Below, piece by piece: positions 8,898-17,841 of a DNA stretch of 64,000 bases (positions are counted from its first letter, which is position 1; every line of letters starts with the position of its first letter). The position numbers and the translations under genes were made by a program. The stretch covers positions 310,001-374,000 of the forward strand of contig NZ_JBFEFI010000001.1 in the NCBI RefSeq assembly GCF_040717535.1, read 5' to 3'. Source of the DNA: Thalassoglobus sp. JC818 (GTDB lineage: Bacteria > Planctomycetota > Planctomycetia > Planctomycetales > Planctomycetaceae). The notes beneath the pieces are model-generated. The model saw nothing but the letters and a program-made list of their open reading frames with translations. It did no database searches and was not told where the DNA came from.

Positions 8898-10127
8898 ATG
8901 CCAATCAAAGAATTAATTGACCTGGTCTCAATTCTGGCTCCAGTGGTCAATGCTGGTTATCCCCATATTCGTGGGGCGGTGCGCAGCTTCTGTTATACAC
9001 GACGGCAGGATCGAATCCTCGAGTTCCTCGGCAACTTAGGCACGACGACCGATCACCAGATTCGCCGGTTAGTCGTTGATTGGGAACGACGGCAAGATGT
9101 TCCGCTGGACGAGACGACACTCGAACAACTCTGTGCAACTCTCATCAATCTCAGCCACGGGGCGAAATTCCTCACCACGCAAGGGACACTCCGCAGCAGC
9201 CTGATTCGTTCCGATAAGATGATCGATCTGCTGCTCTCGCAAATCGAGACCAAGTTGAAAAAAGGAGACCAGATTGCTCCCGGCCATGACTGGTACGTTG
9301 AACGATTTCTCGGAATGGGAAGCTTCGGCGAAGTCTGGATGGGGATTAACCAGGGTTATCCGGAGTCACGGGCTTTCAAGTTTTTCACTCAGGAAGACGG
9401 GAAGGACTGGCTCTTACGTGAGCAGTCCAATCTTTCGAAGATTAAACAGAAGCTGAACGATCATCCGAACGTCATTCAGTATCTCGATGTCGTCACTCAC
9501 TGCCAGTATCCATTTCTCGCACTCGAATACGCTGGTGGAGGTTCGCTCGAAGACTGGATTCTCGAGAATCGCAGTGATCGAGTTGATTTGCTGATCTCAG
9601 ATGCAGTGCGTGGATTGATTGACGGCATCGCCGAAGCGCATCGCTGGGACATTTGCCATCGCGACCTGAAACCAGCCAACATCATTCTGACGAATGCCCA
9701 AAATCATCCACAAATCAAGATCACTGATTTCGGACTTGCCAAAGACTTTAATGAGCGTCAGCAATCGAACGCAGGGGAAACAATCTCCATTGGTACTCCC
9801 CTCTATCTTCCACCGGAAGCGTCGACTCCCGGACGAGAAGTCGACGGTTTCCGTGCCGATGTTTTTGCAATCGGCGTGATTTGGTTTCAGCTGCTGACGA
9901 ATTCGCTCGAGCGCCCACCGTATGACTTCGCTCATCGACTTCGCGATCACGCTGCCGACTCACACACAATTCGAGTTCTGACACGCTGCCTGGCCAGCCC
10001 CGAGTACCGTTACGCAAATGCACTGGAGCTTCGAGAAGATCTCTCTGAGATCATTCCTTTTCGAGTGGACATTCCTGAAGGAATCATCGACGTGCAGCAC
10101 GTCTTTCGCGAATATCTGAGCGAATAA
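8898..10127 (+). CDS. Eukaryote-like Ser/Thr protein kinase with helical N-terminal domain
   Basis: A 409-residue protein. Residues 1-120 are mostly helical and of unknown family. Residues 130-395 are a complete Hanks-type kinase domain: glycine loop LGMGSFGEVW (138-147), ATP-binding Lys161 (RAFKFF), HRDLKPAN with catalytic Asp256, ITDFGLAK with Asp277, and the APE-like YLPPEAS. All catalytic residues are present, so it should be active. It has no membrane segment, unlike the two receptor-type kinases elsewhere in this window, so it acts in the cytosol. A TTG at 8877 in the same frame is possible, but ATG 8898 gives a natural N-terminus. The gap to the translocase gene is 66 bases with no visible terminator, which supports co-transcription. 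The likely role is phosphorylation of a partner in the cluster or of a cellular target once the ATPase is triggered (inference). Confidence 0.85.
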   Translation: MPIKELIDLVSILAPVVNAGYPHIRGAVRSFCYTRRQDRILEFLGNLGTTTDHQIRRLVVDWERRQDVPLDETTLEQLCATLINLSHGAKFLTTQGTLRSSLIRSDKMIDLLLSQIETKLKKGDQIAPGHDWYVERFLGMGSFGEVWMGINQGYPESRAFKFFTQEDGKDWLLREQSNLSKIKQKLNDHPNVIQYLDVVTHCQYPFLALEYAGGGSLEDWILENRSDRVDLLISDAVRGLIDGIAEAHRWDICHRDLKPANIILTNAQNHPQIKITDFGLAKDFNERQQSNAGETISIGTPLYLPPEASTPGREVDGFRADVFAIGVIWFQLLTNSLERPPYDFAHRLRDHAADSHTIRVLTRCLASPEYRYANALELREDLSEIIPFRVDIPEGIIDVQHVFREYLSE

Positions 10128-10468
10128 CCTGTCGTCGATTGATCGGTCTCACGTTGACATTGAGCACTCAACCATCGGACTACTGGACTTCGTCTGAACC
10201 CACTGCGAGGCAACCTTAGATGGTGCGAGTTTCTCCTCCCGTGCCGGTCGACCACGTCATTCAAACGCTCAGCTTGCGTGCTTTCTGGGGTCAGCATATC
10301 TGAATTCCCTGCCAGCGATTCAACGCGATTATCGTGTGCGGCAATGTCGTCGACATCTCGACGCGGCCCATAGGGTTCAGGCCTCTCATTGCGATCGATA
10401 TACTTCAAACCGACTCGAATCAGTTGCAGGTGCTCACATAGAGCTTACGCAAAGAGGAAGACGCTCCA
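10128..10468. other. Intergenic region, no gene seen
   Basis: About 340 bases between the end of the kinase gene and the start of the metallohydrolase gene. The short frames here have no recognisable product. The region should contain the end of the upstream unit and the promoter of the downstream gene. A GAGGAAG ribosome site lies just before the ATG at 10469. I found no clear hairpin with a T-run. Confidence 0.45.
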
Positions 10469-13114
10469 ATGAAATTGCCATCGCCGTTTTTCAAACTCAT
10501 CGTTCTTGCAATCGGTCTCAGTTCACCACTTTCAGCTGCTGACGGTGATGCGAAGTTGCCTTTCGTCGCGGAGGTCGAATCACAACCGTTACTGGCATCA
10601 ATCGCTCGACTGATTGAAGCCATGGAATACATTGGCAGCCCGCTCCCGCAGTCCACGATCGACGAACTGAATCGGCTCTCTGAAATCGAAGACCAAGAAG
10701 TGGTGACGCAAAAAGTTCAGCAGTTGCTTGATCCACTTTGCCTGGCCGGGGTCGCCTTGCAAGAGAGTGGTCCGCCGACGGTCACAGCAGGAAAAGCTCC
10801 GCGAGAGCTACTCGAACAAGGTTGGCGAACGTTCCTTGTCAAGGTCGTGAATGAACCGGGTCATCGAACGCGACTGTTGATCGAAAGTCCGAATGCTCAG
10901 CCGCTCCCACACGCACCAGCTGACGAAGTTTCATCTCGGTGGATGCAGCTCTCTTCATTTGATGGACAGCCTCTCAAAGCGAATTTGAGTGGCTTGGAAT
11001 TGGAGTATCGGATTGTGCAGATTTACAGTCGCGATCCCGGTCCGAAACAAGCTCTTCTTGAGTTTACCGTGAGTAACCGAGCAGGTGACGACGGCGAATT
11101 GATTCGCGAATGGCGATTCGATGATGATACCGATGGCTGGCGAGCGATGAATCAGGTTGACCTCGCTGTCAGCGATGGATCTCTGCATGTGACTTCAAGT
11201 GGCAGAGATCCATTCATGGGAGCAGACGTCGATGCTCGTGGCGGACCATTGGTCCTCCGCTTTTGGGCGAAGTCAGACGTCGACGGAATTGGACAACTCT
11301 TCTGGTGGACGAAAGACATTCCTCAGCCGACTGGAAATCGCCAAACAAATTTCGTCATCGAACCAAATCGTGAACAGCTCTACGAGGTACCGTTTCACTC
11401 AGAAAGCCAGCTTGCCGGAATCCGTCTCGATCCGCTTATTAAGCCGGGAAAGATTCGAATTGACTGGATTGATCTGTACTCAGCTCAACGATCAGAGAAC
11501 TGGGCAAAACTTCCCATCGATTTCAAATGTCAGGCAGCCACACCTGTGACATTTCGCATCATCGACAGCGATGGGTTGCCAGCATTTGCAAAATTCGAGA
11601 TCAAAGACGACGAAGGACAAGTCTATCCCGCTCAGTCGAAACGATTGGCTCCAGACTTCTTTTTCCAACGGCAGATCTATCGCGGAGATGGAGAAACAGT
11701 CTCTCTTCCACCGGGTGAATATACAATTGTCTGCTCACGAGGTCCTGAGACGATCCCCGAAACCAAGACGCTTACTGTCGGAGAATCTCCAACGGAGCTG
11801 GTCTACCGTGTTGACCGCTGGATTGATCCGTCGCTGGAAGGCTGGTGGTCTGGTGATCATCACATCCATGCTGCCGGGTGCCTGCACTATGAAAGCCCGA
11901 CGCTCGGTGTGAAGCCGGAAGATATGATCCGTCACATCATGGGTGAAGATCTGAAAGTCGGCTGCTGCTTGACCTGGGGCCCGTGTTTCGATTTCCAGAA
12001 ACGTTTCTTCACCGGAGAAGTCGCGGAGCAATCACGCTCCCCATATACGTTGCGCTACGATGTCGAAGTTTCCGGATTTGGCTCGCATGCGTCCGGGCAT
12101 CTTAACCTCCTCAATTTACAGGAGCAGATTTATCCCGGCGGAGAATCCAAAGAGCACTGGCCGACACTTGGACTCAACACGCTTCGCTGGGCGAAAGAGC
12201 AGGGGGCTGTCTGCGGTCCGGCTCACTCTTCACTCGGGCTGACTCGGTTTGTGGGTCGACTCCCTGAAACCGACGGAATGGACGGAGCGAATTCACTTCC
12301 GAATTACAGTATTCCAATCTTCGATGGCATCGGCGCCAACGAATTCATTGTCGACGTGACTCACCAGGTTCCAGGCCCCGATGGGAAACTCGTTCCAGCT
12401 GTCGATTTCATTTCGACGATGAATACGGAACGCGTTGCAGAATGGAATATGTGGTATCACACTCTGAACTGTGGCTTTCGCGTCGCAGCGAGTGGTGAAA
12501 CCGATTTTCCCTGCATGAGTGGCGACCGCGTGGGAATTGGCCGCGTGTATGCACAAGTCGACGGCGAGTTGACCTTCAGCAAATGGGTGAAGTCAATTGG
12601 CAATGGGAGAAGCTACGTCAGCGACGGCACTTGTCATCTGTTGAACTTTCAAGCCGAAGTGGGTAACGAGTCGGCGCGAATGGGAATTGATGGCAGCGAA
12701 CTTAAGGTCGCATCTGGAGATCAGGTCACCTTCACCGTTCAAGCCGCCGCACGTTTGGATGGTGCTCCCGACTTGCCGGTCGAATTGATTGTCAACGGCT
12801 ACCCTGTTGACTCCGCAACGCTGAAAGCAGATGGAACCGAAACTGAAATTACTTTCGAAACGGATTTTGTCGAGAGTCAATGGGTCGCCATCCGCGTTTT
12901 TCCGCAGGCGCATACGAACCCCATTCACATCGTCGTCGACGGTAAGCCACAACGACCGGTTAACGCGAGTGCCCGGTGGTGCCTAGCTGGAGTCGAACAG
13001 TGCTGGAAATCGAAACAGAACACTTACGCCTCGGAAGAACAAGCTGATGCCGAAGCTGCTTACGAGCACGCCCGCCGCACGTATCAAGAACTCATCGAAC
13101 AGAGCGACCAATAG
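10469..13114 (+). CDS. Exported CehA/McbA-type metallohydrolase (PHP-like fold)
   Basis: An 881-residue protein with an N-terminal signal peptide (KLIVLAIGLSSPLSA then ADG). The first 440 residues contain beta-sandwich material, including a LamG/carbohydrate-binding-like stretch (about 210-330) and a carboxypeptidase-regulatory-like segment ending in YTIVCSRGPE. The catalytic part begins at GWWSGDHHIHAAGC (about residues 456-469), the metal-binding DxHxH start of the PHP-like CehA/McbA family. Further metal ligands are expected in GPAHSSLG and ASGETDFPC. Known members hydrolyse esters and carbamates, but the natural substrate of this exported planctomycete version is unknown. GAGGAAG precedes the ATG by about 10 bases. 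No other gene is clearly in the same operon. Confidence 0.75.
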   Translation: MKLPSPFFKLIVLAIGLSSPLSAADGDAKLPFVAEVESQPLLASIARLIEAMEYIGSPLPQSTIDELNRLSEIEDQEVVTQKVQQLLDPLCLAGVALQESGPPTVTAGKAPRELLEQGWRTFLVKVVNEPGHRTRLLIESPNAQPLPHAPADEVSSRWMQLSSFDGQPLKANLSGLELEYRIVQIYSRDPGPKQALLEFTVSNRAGDDGELIREWRFDDDTDGWRAMNQVDLAVSDGSLHVTSSGRDPFMGADVDARGGPLVLRFWAKSDVDGIGQLFWWTKDIPQPTGNRQTNFVIEPNREQLYEVPFHSESQLAGIRLDPLIKPGKIRIDWIDLYSAQRSENWAKLPIDFKCQAATPVTFRIIDSDGLPAFAKFEIKDDEGQVYPAQSKRLAPDFFFQRQIYRGDGETVSLPPGEYTIVCSRGPETIPETKTLTVGESPTELVYRVDRWIDPSLEGWWSGDHHIHAAGCLHYESPTLGVKPEDMIRHIMGEDLKVGCCLTWGPCFDFQKRFFTGEVAEQSRSPYTLRYDVEVSGFGSHASGHLNLLNLQEQIYPGGESKEHWPTLGLNTLRWAKEQGAVCGPAHSSLGLTRFVGRLPETDGMDGANSLPNYSIPIFDGIGANEFIVDVTHQVPGPDGKLVPAVDFISTMNTERVAEWNMWYHTLNCGFRVAASGETDFPCMSGDRVGIGRVYAQVDGELTFSKWVKSIGNGRSYVSDGTCHLLNFQAEVGNESARMGIDGSELKVASGDQVTFTVQAAARLDGAPDLPVELIVNGYPVDSATLKADGTETEITFETDFVESQWVAIRVFPQAHTNPIHIVVDGKPQRPVNASARWCLAGVEQCWKSKQNTYASEEQADAEAAYEHARRTYQELIEQSDQ

Positions 13115-13241
13115 AGCTGATGCTGAGATTGCTCTGATCAACTCCATTGGTCGATGGAAGTTCGCACTCGTGAACCTCGTTTTACTTCGCCATCGTGTCA
13201 GCGGTTTGGTGACAGCGAACTGATGTTATGGGACACAAAGA

Positions 13242-13988
13242 TTAATTCTCCGAAACGACGAGATTCCGGAAGTAAGCTTCGGTCGACTGTTCCATCCAAA
13301 GGGCGATTGCGCCCGTCTTCCCAGCCCGTTTGAGGTCATTCACGATCAAACACGGCTGCTCCGCTCCGTTCACATAGAGTTGAGCCTTTTCGCCATCAAC
13401 AACAATCTTCACCTGCGTCCACTCCGCCGGAGCCAGGTCGACGTACGACTCATAAACCCCGGGAAAGTCGCGTCTCAGTACATTGAATGGAAATTCTGGA
13501 TGCGACATGTACTGACATGAGTGGTTGCGCCGCAATTGATCATCTGCCCGGCCGTTTGTTGGTCGCAGATAAAAACAGTCGTAAGCGATCGGATCACTCT
13601 TGTTGACGTGAAATGCGATCCCGATGAAACCACGAGCATTGTCACCAGCGTTCTGATTGGGGCGGCCAGCCAGTTCGACTTCAATTGTTCCGTTTGTGAA
13701 TTCGATCCCTTTGAGAATTGCCAGACTCTCGGCACGAGCCCCTCGACCACCAGCGCCAGCACGCTCACCTGCTTGTCGAGGACGATTGCCTCGGATGTCC
13801 GGCGCCCCCTGTTGTTGAGTCCCATTCAGGTTGACGGCTCGTTTCCCTTGATACTCGACCATCTTCGATTCGACATTGACGAGCTCGAGATTGTCCGCTG
13901 AACTGAGGAGATCGGATTGTTGTGCTTCAGCGGGACTCACGAATAAGACTGTAAGAAGCAAAACGCAAGCGCAGAATCGGCGTGACAT
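13242..13988 (-). CDS. Exported DUF1080/LamG-like protein
   Basis: A 248-residue exported protein. The start at 13988 (MSRRFCACVLLLTVLFV) begins a clean signal peptide ending at SPAEA. An in-frame upstream ATG at 14045 would place 19 extra residues before it and is less likely, because TAGGAG lies 11 bases before 13988. The mature part is a concanavalin-like beta sandwich, with FTNGTIEVELAGRP, GFIGIAFHV, AEWTQVKIVVDGEKAQLYVN and GAIALWMEQSTEAYFRNL. This is the pattern of DUF1080 (3-keto-disaccharide hydrolase) and LamG-like domains. A Gly/Arg-rich insert (RAGAGGRGARAE) precedes it. The role is probably carbohydrate binding or hydrolysis at the cell surface. Active-site residues cannot be assigned. 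Confidence 0.7.
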   Translation of the reverse strand: MSRRFCACVLLLTVLFVSPAEAQQSDLLSSADNLELVNVESKMVEYQGKRAVNLNGTQQQGAPDIRGNRPRQAGERAGAGGRGARAESLAILKGIEFTNGTIEVELAGRPNQNAGDNARGFIGIAFHVNKSDPIAYDCFYLRPTNGRADDQLRRNHSCQYMSHPEFPFNVLRRDFPGVYESYVDLAPAEWTQVKIVVDGEKAQLYVNGAEQPCLIVNDLKRAGKTGAIALWMEQSTEAYFRNLVVSEN

Positions 13989-14156
13989 AGTTGAAACTAC
14001 TCCTATGGATAGGCGGTTTAAATCATTCTCAAATTTGCTTTGCACTTGCTCGCACGAGCAAACTCAGTGTTCTAATGAGTGAGATCGCGCAAGCGAGCAC
14101 ACTGGCAAGAGTAACTTGATCTCGTCTTGAAACTTATAAAGGGATCGACGACGGAT

Positions 14157-15527
14157 TTAATCGTCACCGATGCAGTACAAGTGTGTGTGCGAGCGAAGAA
14201 ACAGTTGGCCGTCGCTGATAGCAGGAGTCGCGCCGAATCCACTGTTGTCGAACGTCATGTCATTGGTCGCGATGAGCTCAAACTCTGGTTTCGCTGCGAC
14301 AACGTAAACGACACCGGTATCGGTGGTCACATAGATCTTTCCGTCAGCGAGAACAGGCGATGCATAGTCGCCACCATTTGACGGTGGGCCACTTTGGCTT
14401 CTCATTCCACCTCCTCCTCCGCGTCGCATTCCTCCTCGCTGTTCGCCTTCGCCATCACCGACAGTCTCGCCTGTGTCGAGTCGCTTTTGATAAACACGTT
14501 CGCCAGTTTCGGCGTTCAGGCATGTCATCACGCTACGGCTGACCGAGTAAAGGTGACCATCGTGGAGAACAGGGGTCCCATATTCCGTCGACGTCTGCCC
14601 CTTCCAAACAGTGTTTGACTCGCTGACATCTTTTGATCCACCAGCTTCCAGGGCAACGGCGCCCACACCACCACGGCTTCCGTTCATCACATAAACGACT
14701 TCACCATCGACAATGCAGCTTGATCGCGGATCTTCCGATCCTCCAGTTGCATACCATTTCAGTTTTCCGGAAGAAGCGTTCAGTCCCCAAATCTCACCAG
14801 ACGCAGCGATCACAACTTCCTGGCCGCTTGGAGCATTCACCAGGACAGGCGTTCCCCAGACATTCACCAAACCATCAACCGGGCCTGCCCGAAACTTTTC
14901 CTCACCCGTCTTCTTGTCCAGCCAAACGATCGATTCCGACTCATCGGACGCATTCACGATGACGGCCTCATCATTCGCGATTGGGCTGGCACTCGATCCC
15001 CATGCTCTCGGTCCCGAACCAGTTCCGACCGACTGGTTCCAAAGTTCATTGCCATAGAAATCGTAAGCATAGACGCCTGATTTCCCGAAGAATGCGAAGA
15101 CGTTCTCTCCATCGCTAACGGGCGTCTGGCTGGCATATCCGTGACGCGGAACTCCGATGCCTTCGAACGGGTCTTCCGGGAGTTTCACTGCGACATTCGA
15201 CTTCCAGAGAATGTCTCCCGACGTTCTGTCGAGACAAACCAGATGCCGAGTAAGGTTTTCGATCTGCTCGTTCTCGCCACCCATTCCATAGCCTGAATAG
15301 CAGGTAACAAACACCATGTCACCGACGACGATCGGGCTGGAAACACCTCGACCGGGAAGCGGTGTCTTCCATTGAATCTTGCGATTCTCTCCGAAAGCAA
15401 CAGGAGCCGCCGACTCAGCAACCCCCGTTCCGTTGGGTCCGCGAAATCGTTGCCAATCGGCGTTCACGGACACGGTAGTTAGGCACAAAAACAGAAAAGC
15501 GACCGATTGTTGTATGCGGGACATCAC
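14157..15527 (-). CDS. Exported PQQ-like beta-propeller protein
   Basis: A 456-residue protein with a signal peptide (SVAFLFLCLTTVSVNA). It starts its mature part with DWQRFRGPNGTGVA, the usual opening of planctomycete PQQ-type eight-bladed propellers. Repeating blades with the pattern hydrophobic-strand/DG/VFV or IYV and a closing tryptophan (LVCLDRTSGDILWKS, YAYDFYGNELWN, WGLNASSGKLKWYA) run to the end. A Gly/Arg/Met-rich insert (GGMRRGGGGGMRSQSG) sits at about residues 360-375. Such proteins are usually scaffolds or secreted enzymes. The Trp-containing blades alone do not prove PQQ binding. A GAGGAAG site precedes the start, and MSR at 15524 is an equal alternative. The gene is divergent from the sigma factor gene. 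Confidence 0.8.
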   Translation of the reverse strand: MMSRIQQSVAFLFLCLTTVSVNADWQRFRGPNGTGVAESAAPVAFGENRKIQWKTPLPGRGVSSPIVVGDMVFVTCYSGYGMGGENEQIENLTRHLVCLDRTSGDILWKSNVAVKLPEDPFEGIGVPRHGYASQTPVSDGENVFAFFGKSGVYAYDFYGNELWNQSVGTGSGPRAWGSSASPIANDEAVIVNASDESESIVWLDKKTGEEKFRAGPVDGLVNVWGTPVLVNAPSGQEVVIAASGEIWGLNASSGKLKWYATGGSEDPRSSCIVDGEVVYVMNGSRGGVGAVALEAGGSKDVSESNTVWKGQTSTEYGTPVLHDGHLYSVSRSVMTCLNAETGERVYQKRLDTGETVGDGEGEQRGGMRRGGGGGMRSQSGPPSNGGDYASPVLADGKIYVTTDTGVVYVVAAKPEFELIATNDMTFDNSGFGATPAISDGQLFLRSHTHLYCIGDD

Positions 15528-15664
15528 ACTTCCTCGTCTGAGTCATTGCAGGGGGGGGTAACATCAGAAGACACGAATTTCCGTGGCCATTGATTGCACA
15601 ATTTTTTGAATTCCGAGAGGATTTCGAGAAATCGTTTCTGCCGTCAAAAAACGCCTCGTTCAGC

Positions 15665-16159
15665 ATGCACAAACGGGATCACCAATCAGCACATCCCACC
15701 GACCGAAGCTTGGTCGTGTCTGGATTCCGCTATGCGTATTCGCTTACTCACCATCGACAGGATGCCGAAGACCTTGTGCAGGAAGCGTGTCTCCGCGTCT
15801 TTCGAGCCCATGGTGACTTTCGCGACAAGGCGTACCTCTTTACAACAATTCGCAATCTGTTCTTTGATGAGAACCGACGACGAAAACTTCCGCGGCAGAC
15901 ACTTCCGACGGAATCGGTTGCAGACAAAAAAAGTCGTCACGCCGACTCTGTGATGGATAAAATGGACCTGGATGTTTTATTGAGTCGACTCACAGAACAT
16001 GAGCGGGAGCTTTTATTTTTAAGTTGTGCTGAGGGATTTACAGCGGCGGAGTTGAGTCAATTCACCGGGCAGCCGCGCGGAACCGTACTCAGTCAACTCT
16101 CTCGCGCAAAGAAGAAGCTCGCTCCAGAGCGAGAACGCATTGAAGGAAAGCAGTCATGA
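15665..16159 (+). CDS. ECF-type RNA polymerase sigma factor
   Basis: A 164-residue sigma-70-family protein with region 2 (SLTHHRQDAEDLVQEACLRV, AYLFTTIRNLFFDENRRRK) and region 4 (LTEHERELLFLSCAEGFTAA, QPRGTVLSQLSRAKKKL). The DAEDLVQE and FTTIRNL motifs are those that bind core polymerase and the -10 element. The frame is open upstream to 15590, but ATG 15665 gives the normal N-terminal length for ECF factors. Its stop overlaps the start of the next gene by four bases (ATGA), the typical arrangement of a sigma/anti-sigma pair. It probably directs expression of a small stress regulon, perhaps redox-related given its partner. Confidence 0.88.
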   Translation: MHKRDHQSAHPTDRSLVVSGFRYAYSLTHHRQDAEDLVQEACLRVFRAHGDFRDKAYLFTTIRNLFFDENRRRKLPRQTLPTESVADKKSRHADSVMDKMDLDVLLSRLTEHERELLFLSCAEGFTAAELSQFTGQPRGTVLSQLSRAKKKLAPERERIEGKQS

Positions 16160-16800
16160 GTCAGGACTCACCGGACTCGGAAATTCGAGAATTCTATGAG
16201 CAGCTAACGCCGTCAAATGAGTGCATTGACGACATCTTCGCGATGCGCGATGTCGTCACGAACGCAAAGAGCTGGAAGCGAGTTGCGATCGGCGCAATTG
16301 TCGTCGCCTCAATCATGACCGTCGCTTGCGGAATCTTGCTCTCGCGGCAGTTAGCGAATGACACGAATGAGTCAGTCGCTGAGAATCAAGCCGACGCTGT
16401 CGAGAGATTAGAAGTCGAGACACCAGAGGAATTCGTTGAAGTCGTTAACAAAACTGAGACGCATGACGACACGATCGACCGTCGTTTGCGTCTCGTCGCT
16501 TTTCGCCGACATCGCGACCGGTGCGACCAGTGTCGCGGAATCAGCGAGAACTTCGTGATGCTGCAAAAAGAGTTCGCCGAAAAACCTGTCGCGTTTGTCC
16601 AACTCGATTTCAGCGACCGGCCCCATCTGGCGGAGACGCGTCAAAAAAGTGTCGAACTGGGAGTTGGCGACCTCTTTGACTCCGCTGACCATACCGGATG
16701 GATTCTGATGAACTCGAATGGTGATCTCCTGGCAATGCTCGAACCCGAGTCCAGCTTTGAGAACCTTTCAGTCGCTTTGAATGACCAGCTCACTGATTAA
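16156..16800 (+). CDS. Membrane anti-sigma-like protein with thioredoxin-fold CxxC domain
   Basis: A 214-residue single-pass membrane protein. Residues 1-40 are cytosolic and acidic, short for a zinc-finger anti-sigma domain and without its HxxxCxxC motif. Residues 41-63 form the membrane helix (VAIGAIVVASIMTVACGILL). Residues 108-214 lie outside and resemble a thioredoxin-like fold: strand LRLVAFRRH, then DRCDQCRG with Cys123 and Cys126, then PVAFVQLDFS, and TGWILMNSNGDLL near the end. Translational coupling to the sigma gene implies that it controls that factor. The CxxC site suggests a disulfide-based sensor in the periplasm. Alternatives are a thioredoxin-like reductase that merely shares the operon, or an inactive fold. 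Confidence 0.7.
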   Translation: MSQDSPDSEIREFYEQLTPSNECIDDIFAMRDVVTNAKSWKRVAIGAIVVASIMTVACGILLSRQLANDTNESVAENQADAVERLEVETPEEFVEVVNKTETHDDTIDRRLRLVAFRRHRDRCDQCRGISENFVMLQKEFAEKPVAFVQLDFSDRPHLAETRQKSVELGVGDLFDSADHTGWILMNSNGDLLAMLEPESSFENLSVALNDQLTD

Positions 16801-16924
16801 ATTCGTAATGCGCCACAGCGAGCGAGGTTGAGTTAAAACTAAATGCCAAAGGTTAGTTTCATGCTGCCTTTGTCAGGCGAAATTGGAAGAAACTCTGCAT
16901 GATGACTCGCATTGGGGGGCTGCT

Positions 16925-17695
16925 ATGAGCAAGAAGAAACACAAAGACTGGTTCGACGAAACCCTGGCGGAATGGTTGGCAGACCGGATCGCCGAAAACC
17001 ATCGCAAATTCAATCGAGAAGCTTTCGTCAATAAGATTCGCGACGGTATTAGTGACCTGGAACTCAAAGCACGGGTCGCGCTGTTCGCGAAACAGTTGCA
17101 AGCCCATCTCCCACGTTCATACGAGGCAGCAATTCCCATCATCCTCAAATGCCTCGGCGATGAAAATCCAAACGAAACTGGCATGTTTACTGAATACTAT
17201 TGGGTGATGCCGTTCGCGACGTTTGTTGAGCACTACGGGCTTGATTATCTTGAAATTTCTCTCAACGCGATTGGCGAGATCACCAAACGAAACACGGGCG
17301 AATTCGCGATTCGTCCGTACCTGTCTCGCTACCCGGAGCAAACGCTCGATCAAATGCTCAAATGGTCAGAGGACGAAAACTTCCACTTGAGGAGGCTCGC
17401 ATCGGAAGGAAGTCGGCCGAGATTACCGTGGGCGAAAAAGTTGGACTTCGCAATCGAAGATCCGAAGTCGACTCTTCCCATTCTCGAAAACTTGAAAGAC
17501 GACCAAATTCGGTTCGTCCAGAAGTCAGTTGCGAATCACTTGAACGACATGCTCAAAGACAATCGTGACGTGGCGATGAAAGTTCTGAAGCGATGGAAAC
17601 GCGGCGCAACTGATCAACGCAAGTGGATCATTAAACACGCTCTGCGGCAAGAGTTGAAAGCTGGCATCGCGGAAGCACAAAGCTTAGTCGAGTGA
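16925..17695 (+). CDS. DNA alkylation repair protein, AlkD-like HEAT-repeat glycosylase
   Basis: A 256-residue, all-helical protein of the AlkC/AlkD superfamily, which excises alkylated bases such as N3-methyladenine and N7-methylguanine without base flipping. Helical HEAT-like repeats run throughout. The diagnostic stretch is DENFHLRRLASEGSRPRLPW, followed by ILENLKDDQIRFVQKSVANH and RKWIIKHALRQ, where the conserved Trp and Arg residues lie near the DNA. The ATG at 16925 follows GGGGGG with five bases between. A frame-extending ATG at 16883 is therefore less likely. The gene stands alone between the sigma/anti-sigma pair and the cyclase-like gene. Confidence 0.85.
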   Translation: MSKKKHKDWFDETLAEWLADRIAENHRKFNREAFVNKIRDGISDLELKARVALFAKQLQAHLPRSYEAAIPIILKCLGDENPNETGMFTEYYWVMPFATFVEHYGLDYLEISLNAIGEITKRNTGEFAIRPYLSRYPEQTLDQMLKWSEDENFHLRRLASEGSRPRLPWAKKLDFAIEDPKSTLPILENLKDDQIRFVQKSVANHLNDMLKDNRDVAMKVLKRWKRGATDQRKWIIKHALRQELKAGIAEAQSLVE

Positions 17696-17841
17696 AATTC
17701 GTTTCGGCAGACAGTTTGTCGTGTGAAAGTTCTTCGCAATCGAATCGCGATTCCGCAACGGAAACTTGTCGAATCAGGGTCTCGTCGCGAAAATGAAGTT
17801 CGTGAAGACTATTGAATCAACTGCTCCCGTGTGAAGCAAGA

